Assembly: GCA_937928795.1 (NCBI GenBank)
Contig: CALFWB010000066.1
Span: 1 to 64,000 of the forward strand
DNA: 64,000 nucleotides
Source of the DNA: an uncultured Anaerolineales bacterium
GTDB taxonomy: Bacteria; Chloroflexota; Anaerolineae; Anaerolineales; UBA4823
Reading direction: 5' to 3'
This document shows, one piece after another, positions 43,507-52,541 of the stretch (within the stretch, counting starts at the first letter, position 1; every line of letters starts with the position of its first letter). The position numbers and the translations under genes were made by a program. Below the pieces are notes generated by a model. It was not told the DNA's origin and searched no databases. It saw only the letters and a list, made by a program, of their open reading frames with translations.

Positions 43507-44723
43507 AAATTCTCCTGATCCATCAAGCGTTTGCAGCGCTGGATGAGCCGGGCGGAACGCGTCACCATGAGCTGGCTCGCTTCTTTGCCGAACGCGGTCA
43601 TGAAGTGGTAGTGATCACGAGCCCAATTAATTATATGACCGGCGCTGCGCAATCGTCGGAAAAGGCCGAGCGCATGAAAATCGGGGCGGGGGAAGTCGTT
43701 ATCCGCAGAGTGCCGGTTTATGGCGCCTTTCACCGCAGTTTTGTCCATCGCACGCTGAGTTTTATCAGCTTTATGTTCACCTCTCTTTGGTATGCCTTGC
43801 GCGTGAAGGAGGTAAGCGTTGTGTGGGGGACTTCTCCGCCCATCTTTCAGGTGATTACGGCTTGGTTGGTGGCGAAATTGAAACGCAATCCGCTCTTGTT
43901 GGAAGTGCGCGACCTCTGGCCAGCGTTTGCGATCCAAGTTGGGGTCTTGAAAAATCCCATCTTGATTGCTGCGTCCGAATGGCTGGAGCGGTTTCTGCTT
44001 CGTCAAGCCGACCTCGTAGTGGTCAATTCGCCCGGTTTTACAGCGCACGTTCGCGAACGAGGGGCAAAACGGGTCGAGGTCGTTCCTAATGGTTCGGACC
44101 CTAGTTTATTTGCTTCAAATGACAATAGCAATGAATTTCGGCGCAAACATGGCTTAGAAGATAAGTTTGTCGTTTTGTATGCTGGGGCGCACGGTTTGTC
44201 GAACGATTTGGATCAAGTTTTGGCGGCAGCAGAAGAGCTGCGCTTAATTCCTGAAATTGCTTTTGTGTTGGTTGGCGATGGCAAAGAAAAGCCTCGCTTG
44301 CAGCAAGAGGCGCTCCGAAGGGATCTAACGAATGTGCAATTTCTGCCGCCGGTGGCAAAAACCGAGATGGCAACCGTGTTGGGAGCGGCTGATGTTTGTC
44401 TGGCGATTTTGAAGCCGATCCCGCTTTATGGAACAGTTTTTCCAAACAAGGTGTTTGATTATATGGCAGCCGGTAAAGCGGTGTTGTTGGCTATTCCGGG
44501 TGTTATCCAAGAGGTCGTTGAGAAAAATCAAGCTGGCATGGCTGTTCCGCCTGGCGATCCTCATGCATTGGCACAAGCTGTGCTATCTTTATGCCAAGAT
44601 CGAGCGCTTGTCGCCGAAATGGGGAAAAACGGGCGCAAAGCGATTGAGGATCGTTTTCATCGTCAAAAGTTAGCTGCGGACTTTCTGGCTCTATTTGAAG
44701 AGTTAGGGTCGAGACAGGGTTAG
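43503..44723 (+). CDS. Glycosyltransferase family 4 (WbuB-like)
   Basis: 406 aa from ATG 43503 overlapping the heparinase stop. GT-B fold: the N-terminal MKILLIHQAFAALDEPGGTR with HHELARFFAERGHEVVVIT; the middle LEVRDLWP; the C-terminal VVLYAGAHGLSNDLDQVL; the nucleotide-sugar loop FPNKVFDYMAAGKAVLLA (the E-x7-E region is modified to F-D-Y-M). WbuB-type enzymes transfer N-acetylfucosamine-like sugars in O-antigen assembly. Last gene of the four-gene operon. Its end overlaps convergent ilvE by 4 bp. Confidence 0.9.
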   Translation: MKILLIHQAFAALDEPGGTRHHELARFFAERGHEVVVITSPINYMTGAAQSSEKAERMKIGAGEVVIRRVPVYGAFHRSFVHRTLSFISFMFTSLWYALRVKEVSVVWGTSPPIFQVITAWLVAKLKRNPLLLEVRDLWPAFAIQVGVLKNPILIAASEWLERFLLRQADLVVVNSPGFTAHVRERGAKRVEVVPNGSDPSLFASNDNSNEFRRKHGLEDKFVVLYAGAHGLSNDLDQVLAAAEELRLIPEIAFVLVGDGKEKPRLQQEALRRDLTNVQFLPPVAKTEMATVLGAADVCLAILKPIPLYGTVFPNKVFDYMAAGKAVLLAIPGVIQEVVEKNQAGMAVPPGDPHALAQAVLSLCQDRALVAEMGKNGRKAIEDRFHRQKLAADFLALFEELGSRQG

Positions 44724-45673
44724 TTTCGCTGGGCAATCCTCTCACTTAGATAGACCGGGGTGTTCCAATGGCGGTATTTGGGCAAGCAGCCGCGGATGGC
44801 TTTCTCAAAAGCCTCTCGTAACGCAGCGGTGATTGGGCCCATAACACCTGATCCGACCGGGCGATGATCAATGCGGGTGACGGCAACGATTTGGGCTGCC
44901 GATCCGGTTAGGAACAGTTCGTCACATAGGTAAACCTCAGTGCGGTCGATCGGGCGTTCCTGGGTGATCACGCCGAGTTCACCTTGGGCTAATTCGATCA
45001 CGGCACGCCGCGTGATGCCTTCGAGAATGTTTTCTGTGATTGGGGGTGTGATGAGCGTGCCATCCTTGACCATAAAAACGTTCATTGCGCTTCCTTCGGA
45101 GACATGGCCCTCTTGGGTTAGCACAAGCGCTTCATCGTAGCCTGCTAGCACCGCATCGGTTTTAATGAAGGCTGAGTTGATATAAGCGCCGCTGATCTTG
45201 CCTCGAGCTGGGATGGCATTATCATCAATGCGCCGCCAGGCCGAGAAGGTGACATGGGCGTTAGTGTCGTTTTTAAGATACCTTTCAAAGGGAAGGGCAA
45301 CAATGGCGAGTTCATCACGTAAATCGTGTAATCGCACTCCGATCACTTCATCTGCCTTGTAGGCAATGGGGCGAATGTAAATATCTTGGCGATAATTATC
45401 TTGGCGAATCAAGTCGACCGTTACTTGAGTTAAGCTTTCGGGGGTATGATTAAGCTCCATGCGGAGCAATTTAGCTGAGTTCAAGAAGCGGCGATAGTGA
45501 TCGATGGGGCGAAAAAGATACAGCTCCTCTTTCTCGGCGTTCCAATAGGCGCGTAAGCCGCCAAAAACGGCTGTGCCGTAGTTAAAGCCATGCGTCAACA
45601 CGCTAATTTTTGCTTCTGCATAAGGGACAATTTTGCCTTGAAAGTAGGCATGGGGAGGAATAGACATGGGCAT
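44720..45673 (-). CDS. ilvE: Branched-chain amino acid aminotransferase
   Basis: 317 aa. Fold-type IV PLP enzyme: LTHGFNYGTAVFGGLRAY near the N-terminus, the PLP lysine in IPARGKISGAYINSAFIK, and EGSAMNVFMVKDG with TENILEGITRRAV and CDELFLTGSAAQIV. It makes Val, Leu and Ile from their 2-oxo acids with glutamate in the cytosol. ATG 45673 or the ATG two codons later (45667) could start it; AGGAG fits the second slightly better. Confidence 0.95.
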   Translation of the reverse strand: MPMSIPPHAYFQGKIVPYAEAKISVLTHGFNYGTAVFGGLRAYWNAEKEELYLFRPIDHYRRFLNSAKLLRMELNHTPESLTQVTVDLIRQDNYRQDIYIRPIAYKADEVIGVRLHDLRDELAIVALPFERYLKNDTNAHVTFSAWRRIDDNAIPARGKISGAYINSAFIKTDAVLAGYDEALVLTQEGHVSEGSAMNVFMVKDGTLITPPITENILEGITRRAVIELAQGELGVITQERPIDRTEVYLCDELFLTGSAAQIVAVTRIDHRPVGSGVMGPITAALREAFEKAIRGCLPKYRHWNTPVYLSERIAQRN

Positions 45674-45837
45674 TTTCTCCTACACCAAATTGTACAAAAC
45701 AGGGTGGATTTTCTATGATTATACTCCGAAGCGATGATTTTTTTGCCTGCCTCTAGGGTTCATCTAGGGTTTTCCAATCATCTAATCTCTTTTGCCTTCT
45801 TCTTGCGTCTTTGGTGTGCTTGAACGGTTCCCTCACT

Positions 45838-45964
45838 CCTCTCCCAGAGGGAGAGGGGAGACCCTAGCGCCGCACTGAGCCTGACGAAGTGCTGGTAGGT
45901 TGAGCTTGTCGAAGGGCGCTGTCCTGAGCTTGTCGAAGGGCGCTGTCCTGAGCTTGTCGAAGGG
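45838..45964 (+). repeat. Cluster of intergenic repeats (CCTGAGCTTGTCGAAGG family)
   Basis: A 3-bp-loop hairpin CCTCTCCC-AGA-GGGAGAGG (45838-45856) is followed by CACTGAGCCTGACGAAGTG (45873-45891). Then comes a 24-bp tandem unit starting TGAGCTTGTCGAAGGG, with two full copies (45901-45948) and a partial third (45949-45964). CCTGAGCTTGTCGAAGG is a short repeat seen between genes in many unrelated bacteria. It codes nothing; the open frame through it is spurious. The remaining intergenic bases from 45674 to 46110 show nothing else recognisable. Confidence 0.8.
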
Positions 45965-46110
45965 ATGAGGGCACAAGGTTTGATCCTAATAAGTTTTTGA
46001 AAAGCCCTGCCTTGAGACAAATCTGTCTATTCAAAGTGGTAACGTTGGAGTATGATTGGGGTTGTTTTCTATGGGAATCAACTGGAGGAGGATGATTGGA
46101 GGCGGATAAG

Positions 46111-47010
46111 ATGAAACGCGCAGTGAGCATTAGTATCGGCTCATCAAAACGAGATAAGAGCGTAGAAGTGCAACTTTTGGGGGAAACTGTGCTAATCGAG
46201 CGCATTGGTACCGATGGGGATATGGAGAAAGCGGCGCGGCTCTATCAAGAGTTAGATGGAAAAGTAGATGCCTTTGGCGTGGGTGGGGCAGATTTAGGCG
46301 TCATGGTGGATCGGAAGTGGTATCCCTTGTATTCTGTGCAGCCGATGGTGCGCTTTGTCCAGAAAACCCCATTGGTTGATGGAGCTGGATTGAAAAATTC
46401 CCTAGAATACCGCCTAGCGCCTTTTATTAATGAGAAAATTGGGGAGTACGTGAAGGAGCGCAAGGCTTTTATTACTGTCGGCGTTGATCGTTGGGGCATG
46501 GCTTGCTCCTTTGCTGAGCATGGATATGAATGTGTATTTGGCGATATGATGTTCGCTTTGGGGTTGCCCATTCCGATTCGGAAGACGTCAACGCTCAAAG
46601 TTTTAGCCGCGATTCTGATGCCAATTGCCGGTCGCTTTCCGTTTGAATGGCTCTATCCAACCGGTGAAAAACAAGAACAGCGCATCCCCAAGTGGGAAAA
46701 ATATTATCAGTGGGCGACCGTGATCGCCGGCGATTGTCATTACGTCAAACGGCACATGCCTGAGCGGTTAGATGGAAAAGTGATTGCGACAAACACAACC
46801 ACAACCTCTGATGTGGAGTTGTTCCGTCAGGCAGGTGTGAAATATCTGATAACCTCAACCCCGGTTTTGGACGGGCGTTCTTTTGGGACGAACATGATGG
46901 AGGCCGCCCTCATCGCAGCCAGTGGGAAGGGGCGTAAATTGACTGTTGAGGAGTTAAACGAACTATTAGATCAGATTGGTCTGCAACCCCAACTTCAGGA
47001 GTTAAATTGA
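46111..47010 (+). CDS. Conserved protein, homologues sometimes named quinate 5-dehydrogenase
   Basis: 299 aa from ATG 46111 with GGAGG 8 bp ahead (TTG 46096 is the longer alternative). Soluble, with KRAVSISIGSSKRDKSVEV and DGKVDAFGVGGADLGV at the N-terminus and a C-terminal Rossmann-like half (KVIATNTTTTSDVELFRQAG; KYLITSTPVLDGRSFGTNMM). I recall similar proteins carrying the quinate 5-dehydrogenase name, but I see no classical GxGxxG, so the assignment is weak. It opens a three-gene unit with a nucleotidyltransferase and a PAP2 phosphatase, joined by TGATG and ATGA junctions. Confidence 0.5.
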   Translation: MKRAVSISIGSSKRDKSVEVQLLGETVLIERIGTDGDMEKAARLYQELDGKVDAFGVGGADLGVMVDRKWYPLYSVQPMVRFVQKTPLVDGAGLKNSLEYRLAPFINEKIGEYVKERKAFITVGVDRWGMACSFAEHGYECVFGDMMFALGLPIPIRKTSTLKVLAAILMPIAGRFPFEWLYPTGEKQEQRIPKWEKYYQWATVIAGDCHYVKRHMPERLDGKVIATNTTTTSDVELFRQAGVKYLITSTPVLDGRSFGTNMMEAALIAASGKGRKLTVEELNELLDQIGLQPQLQELN

Positions 47011-47801
47011 TGCTTCCTGCCATAGTCACTGCTGGTGGAATTCCTCAAGCAGGGGAACCCCTTTACCCATTGTCCCAGGGAAGGGCAAAAGCTTTACTAC
47101 CTATTGCTGGCAAACCGATGATTCGATGGGTACTGGAGGCGTTGCAAGAGGCAGAGCAAATTAGCCGAGTCATTGTTGTAGGGGCGCTGCTGCCAGAAGA
47201 GATGCGAACAAGCAAAGTCCAGGCAACTATTCCCAATCAGGGAGATATGCTGTCGAATATCCTTGCGGGAATGCAGAAGGTTTTGGAGTTGGAACCAAAG
47301 GCGCATCACGTGGTCTTGGTATCATCGGATATTCCAGCGATCACAGGGAAGATTGTCGATTGGTTGGTGCAGACAACCATGCAAACTGATGAAGATGTTT
47401 ATTACACGGTGATTGAGCGGCGGGTGATGGAAGCCAAATACCCCCAATCGCGGCGTTCGTACACTCGCCTGAAGGATATCGAGGTCTGCGGTGGTGATAT
47501 GAATGTTGTGCGGGCAACCCTGGCAGCGGAAAATCAAGAAATGTGGAAGAAAATTATTGCCGCCCGCAAAAATGTGTTCAAGCAGGCTGCTCTGATCGGT
47601 TTCGATACCTTGATCTTGCTTCTTCTCCGTCAGATCACCTTAGATAAAGCCGTTCGCACGGTGGCTGCGCGCATGAAGATCAGCGGGAGAGCAATCCTCT
47701 GTCCTTATGCAGAGCTGGGCATGGATATCGACAAGCCGCATCAATTTGAAATTGTTGAGGCAGATTTGCTTCGGCGTCTGGAGGAAATGAAAACAGCATG
47801 A
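47010..47801 (+). CDS. Nucleotidyltransferase-family protein (MobA/GlmU-like)
   Basis: 263 aa from ATG 47010, sharing a base with the previous stop (TGATG). The GT-A nucleotidyltransferase fold starts VTAGG, with the activating lysine loop GRAKALLPIAGKPMIRWVLE and the metal Asp in VVLVSSDIPAITG. In the middle VCGGDMNVVRATLA resembles the acceptor region. It probably charges a phosphorylated alcohol or sugar with a nucleotide. The partner PAP2 phosphatase hints at lipid-carrier or phospho-alcohol chemistry. Confidence 0.75.
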   Translation: MLPAIVTAGGIPQAGEPLYPLSQGRAKALLPIAGKPMIRWVLEALQEAEQISRVIVVGALLPEEMRTSKVQATIPNQGDMLSNILAGMQKVLELEPKAHHVVLVSSDIPAITGKIVDWLVQTTMQTDEDVYYTVIERRVMEAKYPQSRRSYTRLKDIEVCGGDMNVVRATLAAENQEMWKKIIAARKNVFKQAALIGFDTLILLLLRQITLDKAVRTVAARMKISGRAILCPYAELGMDIDKPHQFEIVEADLLRRLEEMKTA

Positions 47802-48304
47802 ACCAATGGATGGAATGGGATGCGCAATTTAGCGGCAAACTGCGCATAGACAATCATTCTGCTTGGTTGAAGAACGTTGCAGCGCTTTTGGCTCATTCGG
47901 GAGATTCTTGGTTTTGGTTGATCGGTTTGCTCTTGGTGAGCATCTTCTTCCCTGCTTTAAGACAAGTTGCTGTTCTATACGCTGCCTCGATTTTGATTTT
48001 GGCAATCTTGGTCTTAGGCATCAAATTCTCGATTAAGAGGCAAAGACCATCGGGTGAGTGGGGAGGGATTTATCGGCGCACCGATCCGCATTCCTTCCCC
48101 TCTGGACATGCGGCGCGCGCAACTTTATTGGCGATTTTAGGGTTAGGGCTAGGGCCACCGTTGTGGGGGATTGGCTTGCTAATTTGGGCGCCGCTGGTCA
48201 GTCTTTCTCGGGTATGTTTAGGACTTCACTATTTGTCAGACGTTCTGGCTGGGGCAATCTTAGGAGCTTGTGTTGGCTTAATATGCCTAAGGATATTTGC
48301 TTAG
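47798..48304 (+). CDS. PAP2-family membrane phosphatase
   Basis: 168 aa, with about four membrane helices after a soluble N-terminus. All three PAP2 motifs are intact: KFSIKRQRPSG (KX6RP), SFPSGHAAR (PSGH), and SLSRVCLGLHYLSDVLAG (SRX5HX3D). It removes phosphate from lipid phosphates such as undecaprenyl diphosphate or phosphatidylglycerophosphate. ATG 47798 overlaps the nucleotidyltransferase stop by 4 bp. Its end overlaps the convergent isomerase by 4 bp. Confidence 0.88.
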   Translation: MNQWMEWDAQFSGKLRIDNHSAWLKNVAALLAHSGDSWFWLIGLLLVSIFFPALRQVAVLYAASILILAILVLGIKFSIKRQRPSGEWGGIYRRTDPHSFPSGHAARATLLAILGLGLGPPLWGIGLLIWAPLVSLSRVCLGLHYLSDVLAGAILGACVGLICLRIFA

Positions 48305-49374
48305 GGCAGCGAGAGTGGTCGTTTTCCTAATTCGGCTTTGAAGTTTTCCAATACATCGATCGGCGTAGGATCAATCCCATAAGCCATGGCAAGGTAATAG
48401 GCAATATAATCCCCTAACAGGAGGCTGGTCCACAAGTGGGCAAGGAGCGTATCCCCTTCGGCGTCGAGAAAATCGGTGCCTAATCCTTGTAACATAAACT
48501 CCTGCTTGGTCATTTCCAAACGTTGTTGATGACGGGGGTGGAGGAAGCGAGAACGGAGAAATAGGGCAACAATTTGGGTCATCAACTTTTCAGGGTTTTG
48601 GGTACCTGTTAGGGTATTGTGGTTTGCTTCTGGGATCTCCTCAAACTGCGCCCAGGCTTTAGCTAGTTCGTTGATTTGCGTTTTCCAACGACGGGCAACC
48701 GGGACAAGAAATCCAGCTCCGTAAACCGTAATCCATCTTCCAATTAATTGCCCAGCCATCCGTTTGGCAAGATTCTGCACGGTAGGGACTTGTGGGGCTA
48801 GCTTTTTCTGCAGTTCAGACAGTGCCTGAATGGCGCTTTGGAGCTCTGCAGTTGGATCGGGAATCGCATTGAGGCGATATAGAAGAGCTAGCATTAGGCT
48901 AAAAGAGTAACCGACCGCCGCGCGCGGCTGCCCTTTATACTCATATTTCCAAAGCGGAAAATTCATCTCGGCGGCAAGTTTGGCTAGTTTACCTCCTGTT
49001 GAAATCCCGATCAGAGAACAATTTCGTTTTTGCGCTAATTGCAAGGCATATAGGACTTCTTCGGTGTTCCCCGAATGAGAGGAACCGACCACGAGAAATG
49101 AAGGACCGCTTGCCCAAGCCGGAATCTCGTAATCTCGAATGAGGCTAAAGGGGATGGATAATTGATGCAGCACAGAGTGGCTGACCAGATCGGCGCCGAT
49201 CGCCGATCCACCGACACCTACAACAAGAATATGTTTCGGTGAATGGATTTCGCCTAACTCTTGAGTCATCCCAAGTTGCCAGCCTTTTTGTAATTGTTCG
49301 CCCAGGTGCTGAAGATGCCACAGCATGTCGTGGCGGTCATAACGAGGGTAAATGGTTAAGTCATCCAAGATCAT
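48301..49374 (-). CDS. Bifunctional phosphoglucose/phosphomannose isomerase
   Basis: 357 aa from ATG 49374 (GGGAGAGG ahead); the longer open frame to 49419 lacks a ribosome site. Two SIS domains: VVGVGGSAIGADL, GSSHSGNTEEVLYAL and a C-terminal RWKTQINELAKAWAQFEEI with EANHN (catalytic Glu and His) as in crenarchaeal/bacterial PGI/PMI enzymes. It interconverts fructose 6-phosphate with glucose and mannose 6-phosphates, feeding glycolysis and mannose-based glycans. Confidence 0.92.
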   Translation of the reverse strand: MILDDLTIYPRYDRHDMLWHLQHLGEQLQKGWQLGMTQELGEIHSPKHILVVGVGGSAIGADLVSHSVLHQLSIPFSLIRDYEIPAWASGPSFLVVGSSHSGNTEEVLYALQLAQKRNCSLIGISTGGKLAKLAAEMNFPLWKYEYKGQPRAAVGYSFSLMLALLYRLNAIPDPTAELQSAIQALSELQKKLAPQVPTVQNLAKRMAGQLIGRWITVYGAGFLVPVARRWKTQINELAKAWAQFEEIPEANHNTLTGTQNPEKLMTQIVALFLRSRFLHPRHQQRLEMTKQEFMLQGLGTDFLDAEGDTLLAHLWTSLLLGDYIAYYLAMAYGIDPTPIDVLENFKAELGKRPLSLP

Positions 49375-49529
49375 AGCCTCTCCCGGTAGATTGTGTTTGC
49401 AGGCGTATTTTAACGCCAATTTGGCGTTTGCTATCCCTCTTTCTTTTCTCAGATTCTGTTCGCAGGCGGAGACCCCTGTGACTCAGCAGTGTTGCTGCAA
49501 GGCAGACAGCTTCATTTGCTGCGATGACA

Positions 49530-50375
49530 TCAGGGTGGGTTCTCTTTACTCGCCTGACGGAGTTGCGATGCTTTCTGGTAGATTTCTCTGCTATTCCAGC
49601 CAGACTCGTCAGCAAGCTGTTGGGCTAGCTCTTTAAGGTTTGTTCCGACGCAAAGTCTTTGACGAATCACTTCGATTAGGCGGTGTTCGTCCCATTTTTG
49701 AGGGGGTGGATGAGAGCCTTCAATAACGAGGGTAATTTCGCCGCGCGGTTTGTCGCTGCCAAAGTGTTCAATGGCTTGAGAGAGATAGCCACGCCAGAAC
49801 TCTTCGTGAAGTTTGGTCAATTCTCTGGCGACGACGACCCTGCGATCACCTAAAACTTGGTGAAGCAAGCGTAGTGTTTTGAGCAAGCGGTGAGGAGCTT
49901 CTAAGAAGACCAGAGTATAGGAGAGCGCAGAAATATTTTCGAGAGAGCGTTTTAGCTCGGTTGATTTGCGCGGTAAGAAACCTAAATAGAGAAAGCGGTC
50001 GGTGGGCAGACCCGAAGCAACCAGCGCAGCAATCGGTGCACACGGGCCGGGAATAGGGCTGATCCGATGTCCGGCTTGGATGGTAGCGTTCACGAGTTCG
50101 TAGCCGGGGTCATTCAGCGCAGGGGTGCCGCTATCAGAGACTAAAGCGACATCCCCTTGTTCTAAGGCTGCAAGGAGGAGAGGAATGCGCCGGGTTTCGT
50201 TCTGATCATAAAGGCTAATCAGCCGCTGGCGAATTTGGTAGTGGTTGAGTAATTTTCGGGTAACGCGGGTATCTTCGGCTGCGATGAGGGAAACACTCTT
50301 GAGAACTTCAATAGCACGGAGAGTGATGTCGGCTAGATTCCCGATCGGTGTAGCGACCAAATACAACGTGCTCAT
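49530..50375 (-). CDS. rsmI: 16S rRNA (cytidine1402-2'-O)-methyltransferase
   Basis: 281 aa. Tetrapyrrole-methylase fold with YLVATPIGNLADITLRAIEVL, IAAEDTRVTRKLL, VSDSGTPALNDPG and IPGPCAPIAAL. The C-terminal HTH-like tail is present. RsmI adds the 2'-O-methyl of N4,2'-O-dimethylcytidine in the decoding centre. It follows the glycosyltransferase with a 4-bp overlap on the minus strand; the 150 bp beyond its end hold no gene. Confidence 0.95.
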   Translation of the reverse strand: MSTLYLVATPIGNLADITLRAIEVLKSVSLIAAEDTRVTRKLLNHYQIRQRLISLYDQNETRRIPLLLAALEQGDVALVSDSGTPALNDPGYELVNATIQAGHRISPIPGPCAPIAALVASGLPTDRFLYLGFLPRKSTELKRSLENISALSYTLVFLEAPHRLLKTLRLLHQVLGDRRVVVARELTKLHEEFWRGYLSQAIEHFGSDKPRGEITLVIEGSHPPPQKWDEHRLIEVIRQRLCVGTNLKELAQQLADESGWNSREIYQKASQLRQASKENPP

Positions 50376-51541
50376 GCTTCTTGTGGTAAATTGATCGCCG
50401 GTTTTGAGGGTAATCGCTCGAAGATGATGCGGGCAATGTCCATTGCTGCGGACGGGCGGGCGATCCGTTTGCAGGCTTGAACAGCTTGTTGATAGCTTTC
50501 TGGATTTTCAAGCCAAGTGTGCAAGGCTTGTGTGAGGCTTTCATCTGTAGGTGTCCAGAATCCCGCCCCGCGAGAGACAACATAAGACACATTACCGTCT
50601 TCCTGCCCTGGCAATCGAGAATAAAGCAACATAGGTAAAGCGGCGTTGATGGCTTCGGTAATGGTGCCTGGCCCGGCTTTGGTGACCAGAATATCGGCCG
50701 CCTGCATGAAGTCGGGCATTTCCCGCACAAAGCCATAGACTTTGACCATTTGATTCCAACGGCGCGCTTCAAGTGAGTTCTTGAGTTTTTGATTACGCCC
50801 ACAGACGACTACCAAACATAGAGGTAAGGGGAAGCGATCGATGTTGAGCGCAACCCGCTCCATTGGGCCCATGCCCTCGCCGCCTCCAACCAGCATCACG
50901 ATTGGACGATCTTGAGGCCAACCCAACTTTTCACGTAGGGTGTGTTTGTCCGTAGGAGGCTGACAAAAGCGTTGCGCCACCGGCAGCCCGATCACCATGA
51001 CTTGGTCTTCGCGCAACCCGCAAAGGAGGGCTCTTTGGCGCGCTTCTTCCGTGGGGACGATACACAAATCCACGCGCCGATGGTACCAAAAAGCATGGGT
51101 TGTCACCAGATCGGTCACGACGGTGATAAAGGGCGGTCGCCGTTCCCCCAAAGCGCGTAGGACTGGGGCGTTGGCGATAGGGTGAACCGAGACAATGAGG
51201 TCGCTGGGATGAGATTTCACTAACTTGCGGATGTTATGACGGATGAGTGGCCAAGCGCTGTCGGCGATGAGCTTTGCCCGGCGGGAGTCGTTGCTGATGT
51301 AATACCCCCACCCCCAAGCTTGAGGCACGCGCACCATAATGGGATAGAGTTCTGGTAACAAGTCAAAAGGCTTTGGGGCATATTGCTTAAAGATATCCAC
51401 CATTTCAGTCTCAATGGCATTGCCATATTGAAGTTGAAGGGCTTCAATGATCGCTTCTGCGGCGCTGCGATGGCCGCCGCCGGTATCGGAAAACAGAAAC
51501 AGGATGCGTGCTTTGTCAGGGTTGGTTGGTCGGAGTGCCAT
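50372..51541 (-). CDS. MGDG-synthase-like glycosyltransferase (GT28, UgtP type)
   Basis: 389 aa. N-terminal MGDG-synthase domain ([28 protein letters not shown]-like [19 protein letters not shown]). C-terminal GT-B domain ([51 protein letters not shown]). The family glycosylates diacylglycerol at the cytosolic face of the membrane, giving mono- or diglucosyl/galactosyl lipids. Its start overlaps the DUF951 gene by 26 bp. Confidence 0.88.
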   Translation of the reverse strand: MALRPTNPDKARILFLFSDTGGGHRSAAEAIIEALQLQYGNAIETEMVDIFKQYAPKPFDLLPELYPIMVRVPQAWGWGYYISNDSRRAKLIADSAWPLIRHNIRKLVKSHPSDLIVSVHPIANAPVLRALGERRPPFITVVTDLVTTHAFWYHRRVDLCIVPTEEARQRALLCGLREDQVMVIGLPVAQRFCQPPTDKHTLREKLGWPQDRPIVMLVGGGEGMGPMERVALNIDRFPLPLCLVVVCGRNQKLKNSLEARRWNQMVKVYGFVREMPDFMQAADILVTKAGPGTITEAINAALPMLLYSRLPGQEDGNVSYVVSRGAGFWTPTDESLTQALHTWLENPESYQQAVQACKRIARPSAAMDIARIIFERLPSKPAINLPQEA

Positions 51542-51725
51542 GGGAAAGGATCACCTTTTTGAGACGATGAGCAAGTTCTCGGCGCGATAGCAAAATACGC
51601 CGCCCGCAAACGAGACATTCTAAGCCGATATCTGCTCCTAAGCGGACAACTCGCCATTCGTAGCTACCGCAAGGATGCGGTTTGCGTAAGCGGAGGATGT
51701 CGTCAAGTTGGATATCTGGTAACAT
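51516..51725 (-). CDS. DUF951-family small protein
   Basis: 69 aa from ATG 51725 (an upstream TTG at 51743 is possible). DUF951 pattern: [18 protein letters not shown] near the N-terminus, then [20 protein letters not shown]. Cys residues in HPCG and CLVCG could bind a metal or nucleic acid. In Firmicutes the homologue sits by ychF or parB; function is unknown. Here it leads the GT28-rsmI unit. Confidence 0.88.
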   Translation of the reverse strand: MLPDIQLDDILRLRKPHPCGSYEWRVVRLGADIGLECLVCGRRILLSRRELAHRLKKVILSHGTPTNQP

Positions 51726-51757
51726 CTGCTTTGCTCTAGACAAAAAATTTTTTTTTG

Positions 51758-51784
51758 CCCTCGTTGTTCAGAGAGGGGTTTTTT
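51758..51784 (+). terminator. Terminator-like hairpin between divergent genes
   Basis: CCCTC (51758-51762) and GAGGG (51773-51777) around a 10-nt loop, then G and six T. It has the look of an intrinsic terminator, but it lies between divergent starts with no plus-strand gene running into it. It may block antisense read-through or be fortuitous. Confidence 0.35.
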
Positions 51785-51857
51785 GGATTATAACATGCTG
51801 GTTTTCTCCATAATAGGAAAGATGTGGGGTGAGTTCTTCGGTTTGCCAAAGAGGAGA

Positions 51858-51866
51858 TGGTATAAT
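51858..51866 (+). promoter_or_regulatory. Extended -10 promoter of the M50 protease operon
   Basis: TGGTATAAT at 51858-51866 is a consensus extended -10 (TGn plus TATAAT), which does not need a good -35. The start point would be near 51873, 18 bp before ATG 51891. Confidence 0.55.
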
Positions 51867-51890
51867 CGCATTACGGTTAGGAAAGATTTC

Positions 51891-52538
51891 ATGTTGATGA
51901 ATTTCGATCTCTCTACACTCCTCGCCCATTTATTTGTTTTGTTGACAGCCTTTTCTGTCCATGAATTCGCTCACGCCTGGACGGCAAATTATTTTGGTGA
52001 CCCGACCCCGAGAATGAACGGACGGTTGACCTTAAACCCATTAGCTCATTTGGATCCGATCGGTTCTTTGTTGTTGTTAGTGGCGGGATTCGGTTGGGCA
52101 AAGCCGGTGCCGGTTAACCCTTATGCCCTACAACGAAAGTCGTCCTCTGCTATGATGTTAGTTGCTCTTGCGGGTCCGCTATCGAATCTGGCTATGGCAC
52201 TGGTCGCCGCAATTCCATTCCGCATGGGGTGGGTTTCTCTTGAGGAAGCTATTTTTGCCATCCAAACCCGATCGAGTCACCTCCTGCCGACTCTTCCCCA
52301 ATTGCTCTATGTTTTTATCCAGATCAATCTCCTGTTGATGCTGTTCAATCTATTGCCGATTGCTCCTTTGGATGGTGAAAAGATTGCGGAGTATTTCTTT
52401 CCCCCAAGGTGGGTGCAATTCTTAGATGCGATTCGCCCTTATGGGCCGATCATCCTGATGGCAATCGTTTTTCTGGGTGTTTTGGGGTACATTATCAGTC
52501 CGCCTTTGTGGTTTCTGATGCGCGTTCTGATTGGCTAA
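51891..52538 (+). CDS. Site-2 protease-family membrane metalloprotease (M50B)
   Basis: 215 aa from ATG 51891 (or 51897); the open frame to 51783 precedes the promoter and is not used. HEFAHAW (HExxH zinc site) in helix 1, the family NPLAHLDPIGSLLL loop, and LLPIAPLDGEKI (third ligand Asp in LDG) in the last helical pair. About five to six helices. Compact M50 proteins of this type cut membrane-embedded substrates; this subgroup (with Gly-Trp-Ala-Lys-Pro-Val) is common, but substrates are unknown. First gene of a four-gene operon. Confidence 0.92.
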   Translation: MLMNFDLSTLLAHLFVLLTAFSVHEFAHAWTANYFGDPTPRMNGRLTLNPLAHLDPIGSLLLLVAGFGWAKPVPVNPYALQRKSSSAMMLVALAGPLSNLAMALVAAIPFRMGWVSLEEAIFAIQTRSSHLLPTLPQLLYVFIQINLLLMLFNLLPIAPLDGEKIAEYFFPPRWVQFLDAIRPYGPIILMAIVFLGVLGYIISPPLWFLMRVLIG

Positions 52539-52541
52539 TTC

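Noticed and set aside
45778-46020. Minus-strand ORF with repeated STSSGQRP residues
   Set aside because: It is the translation of the CTTGTCGAAGG tandem repeat and has no gene features.
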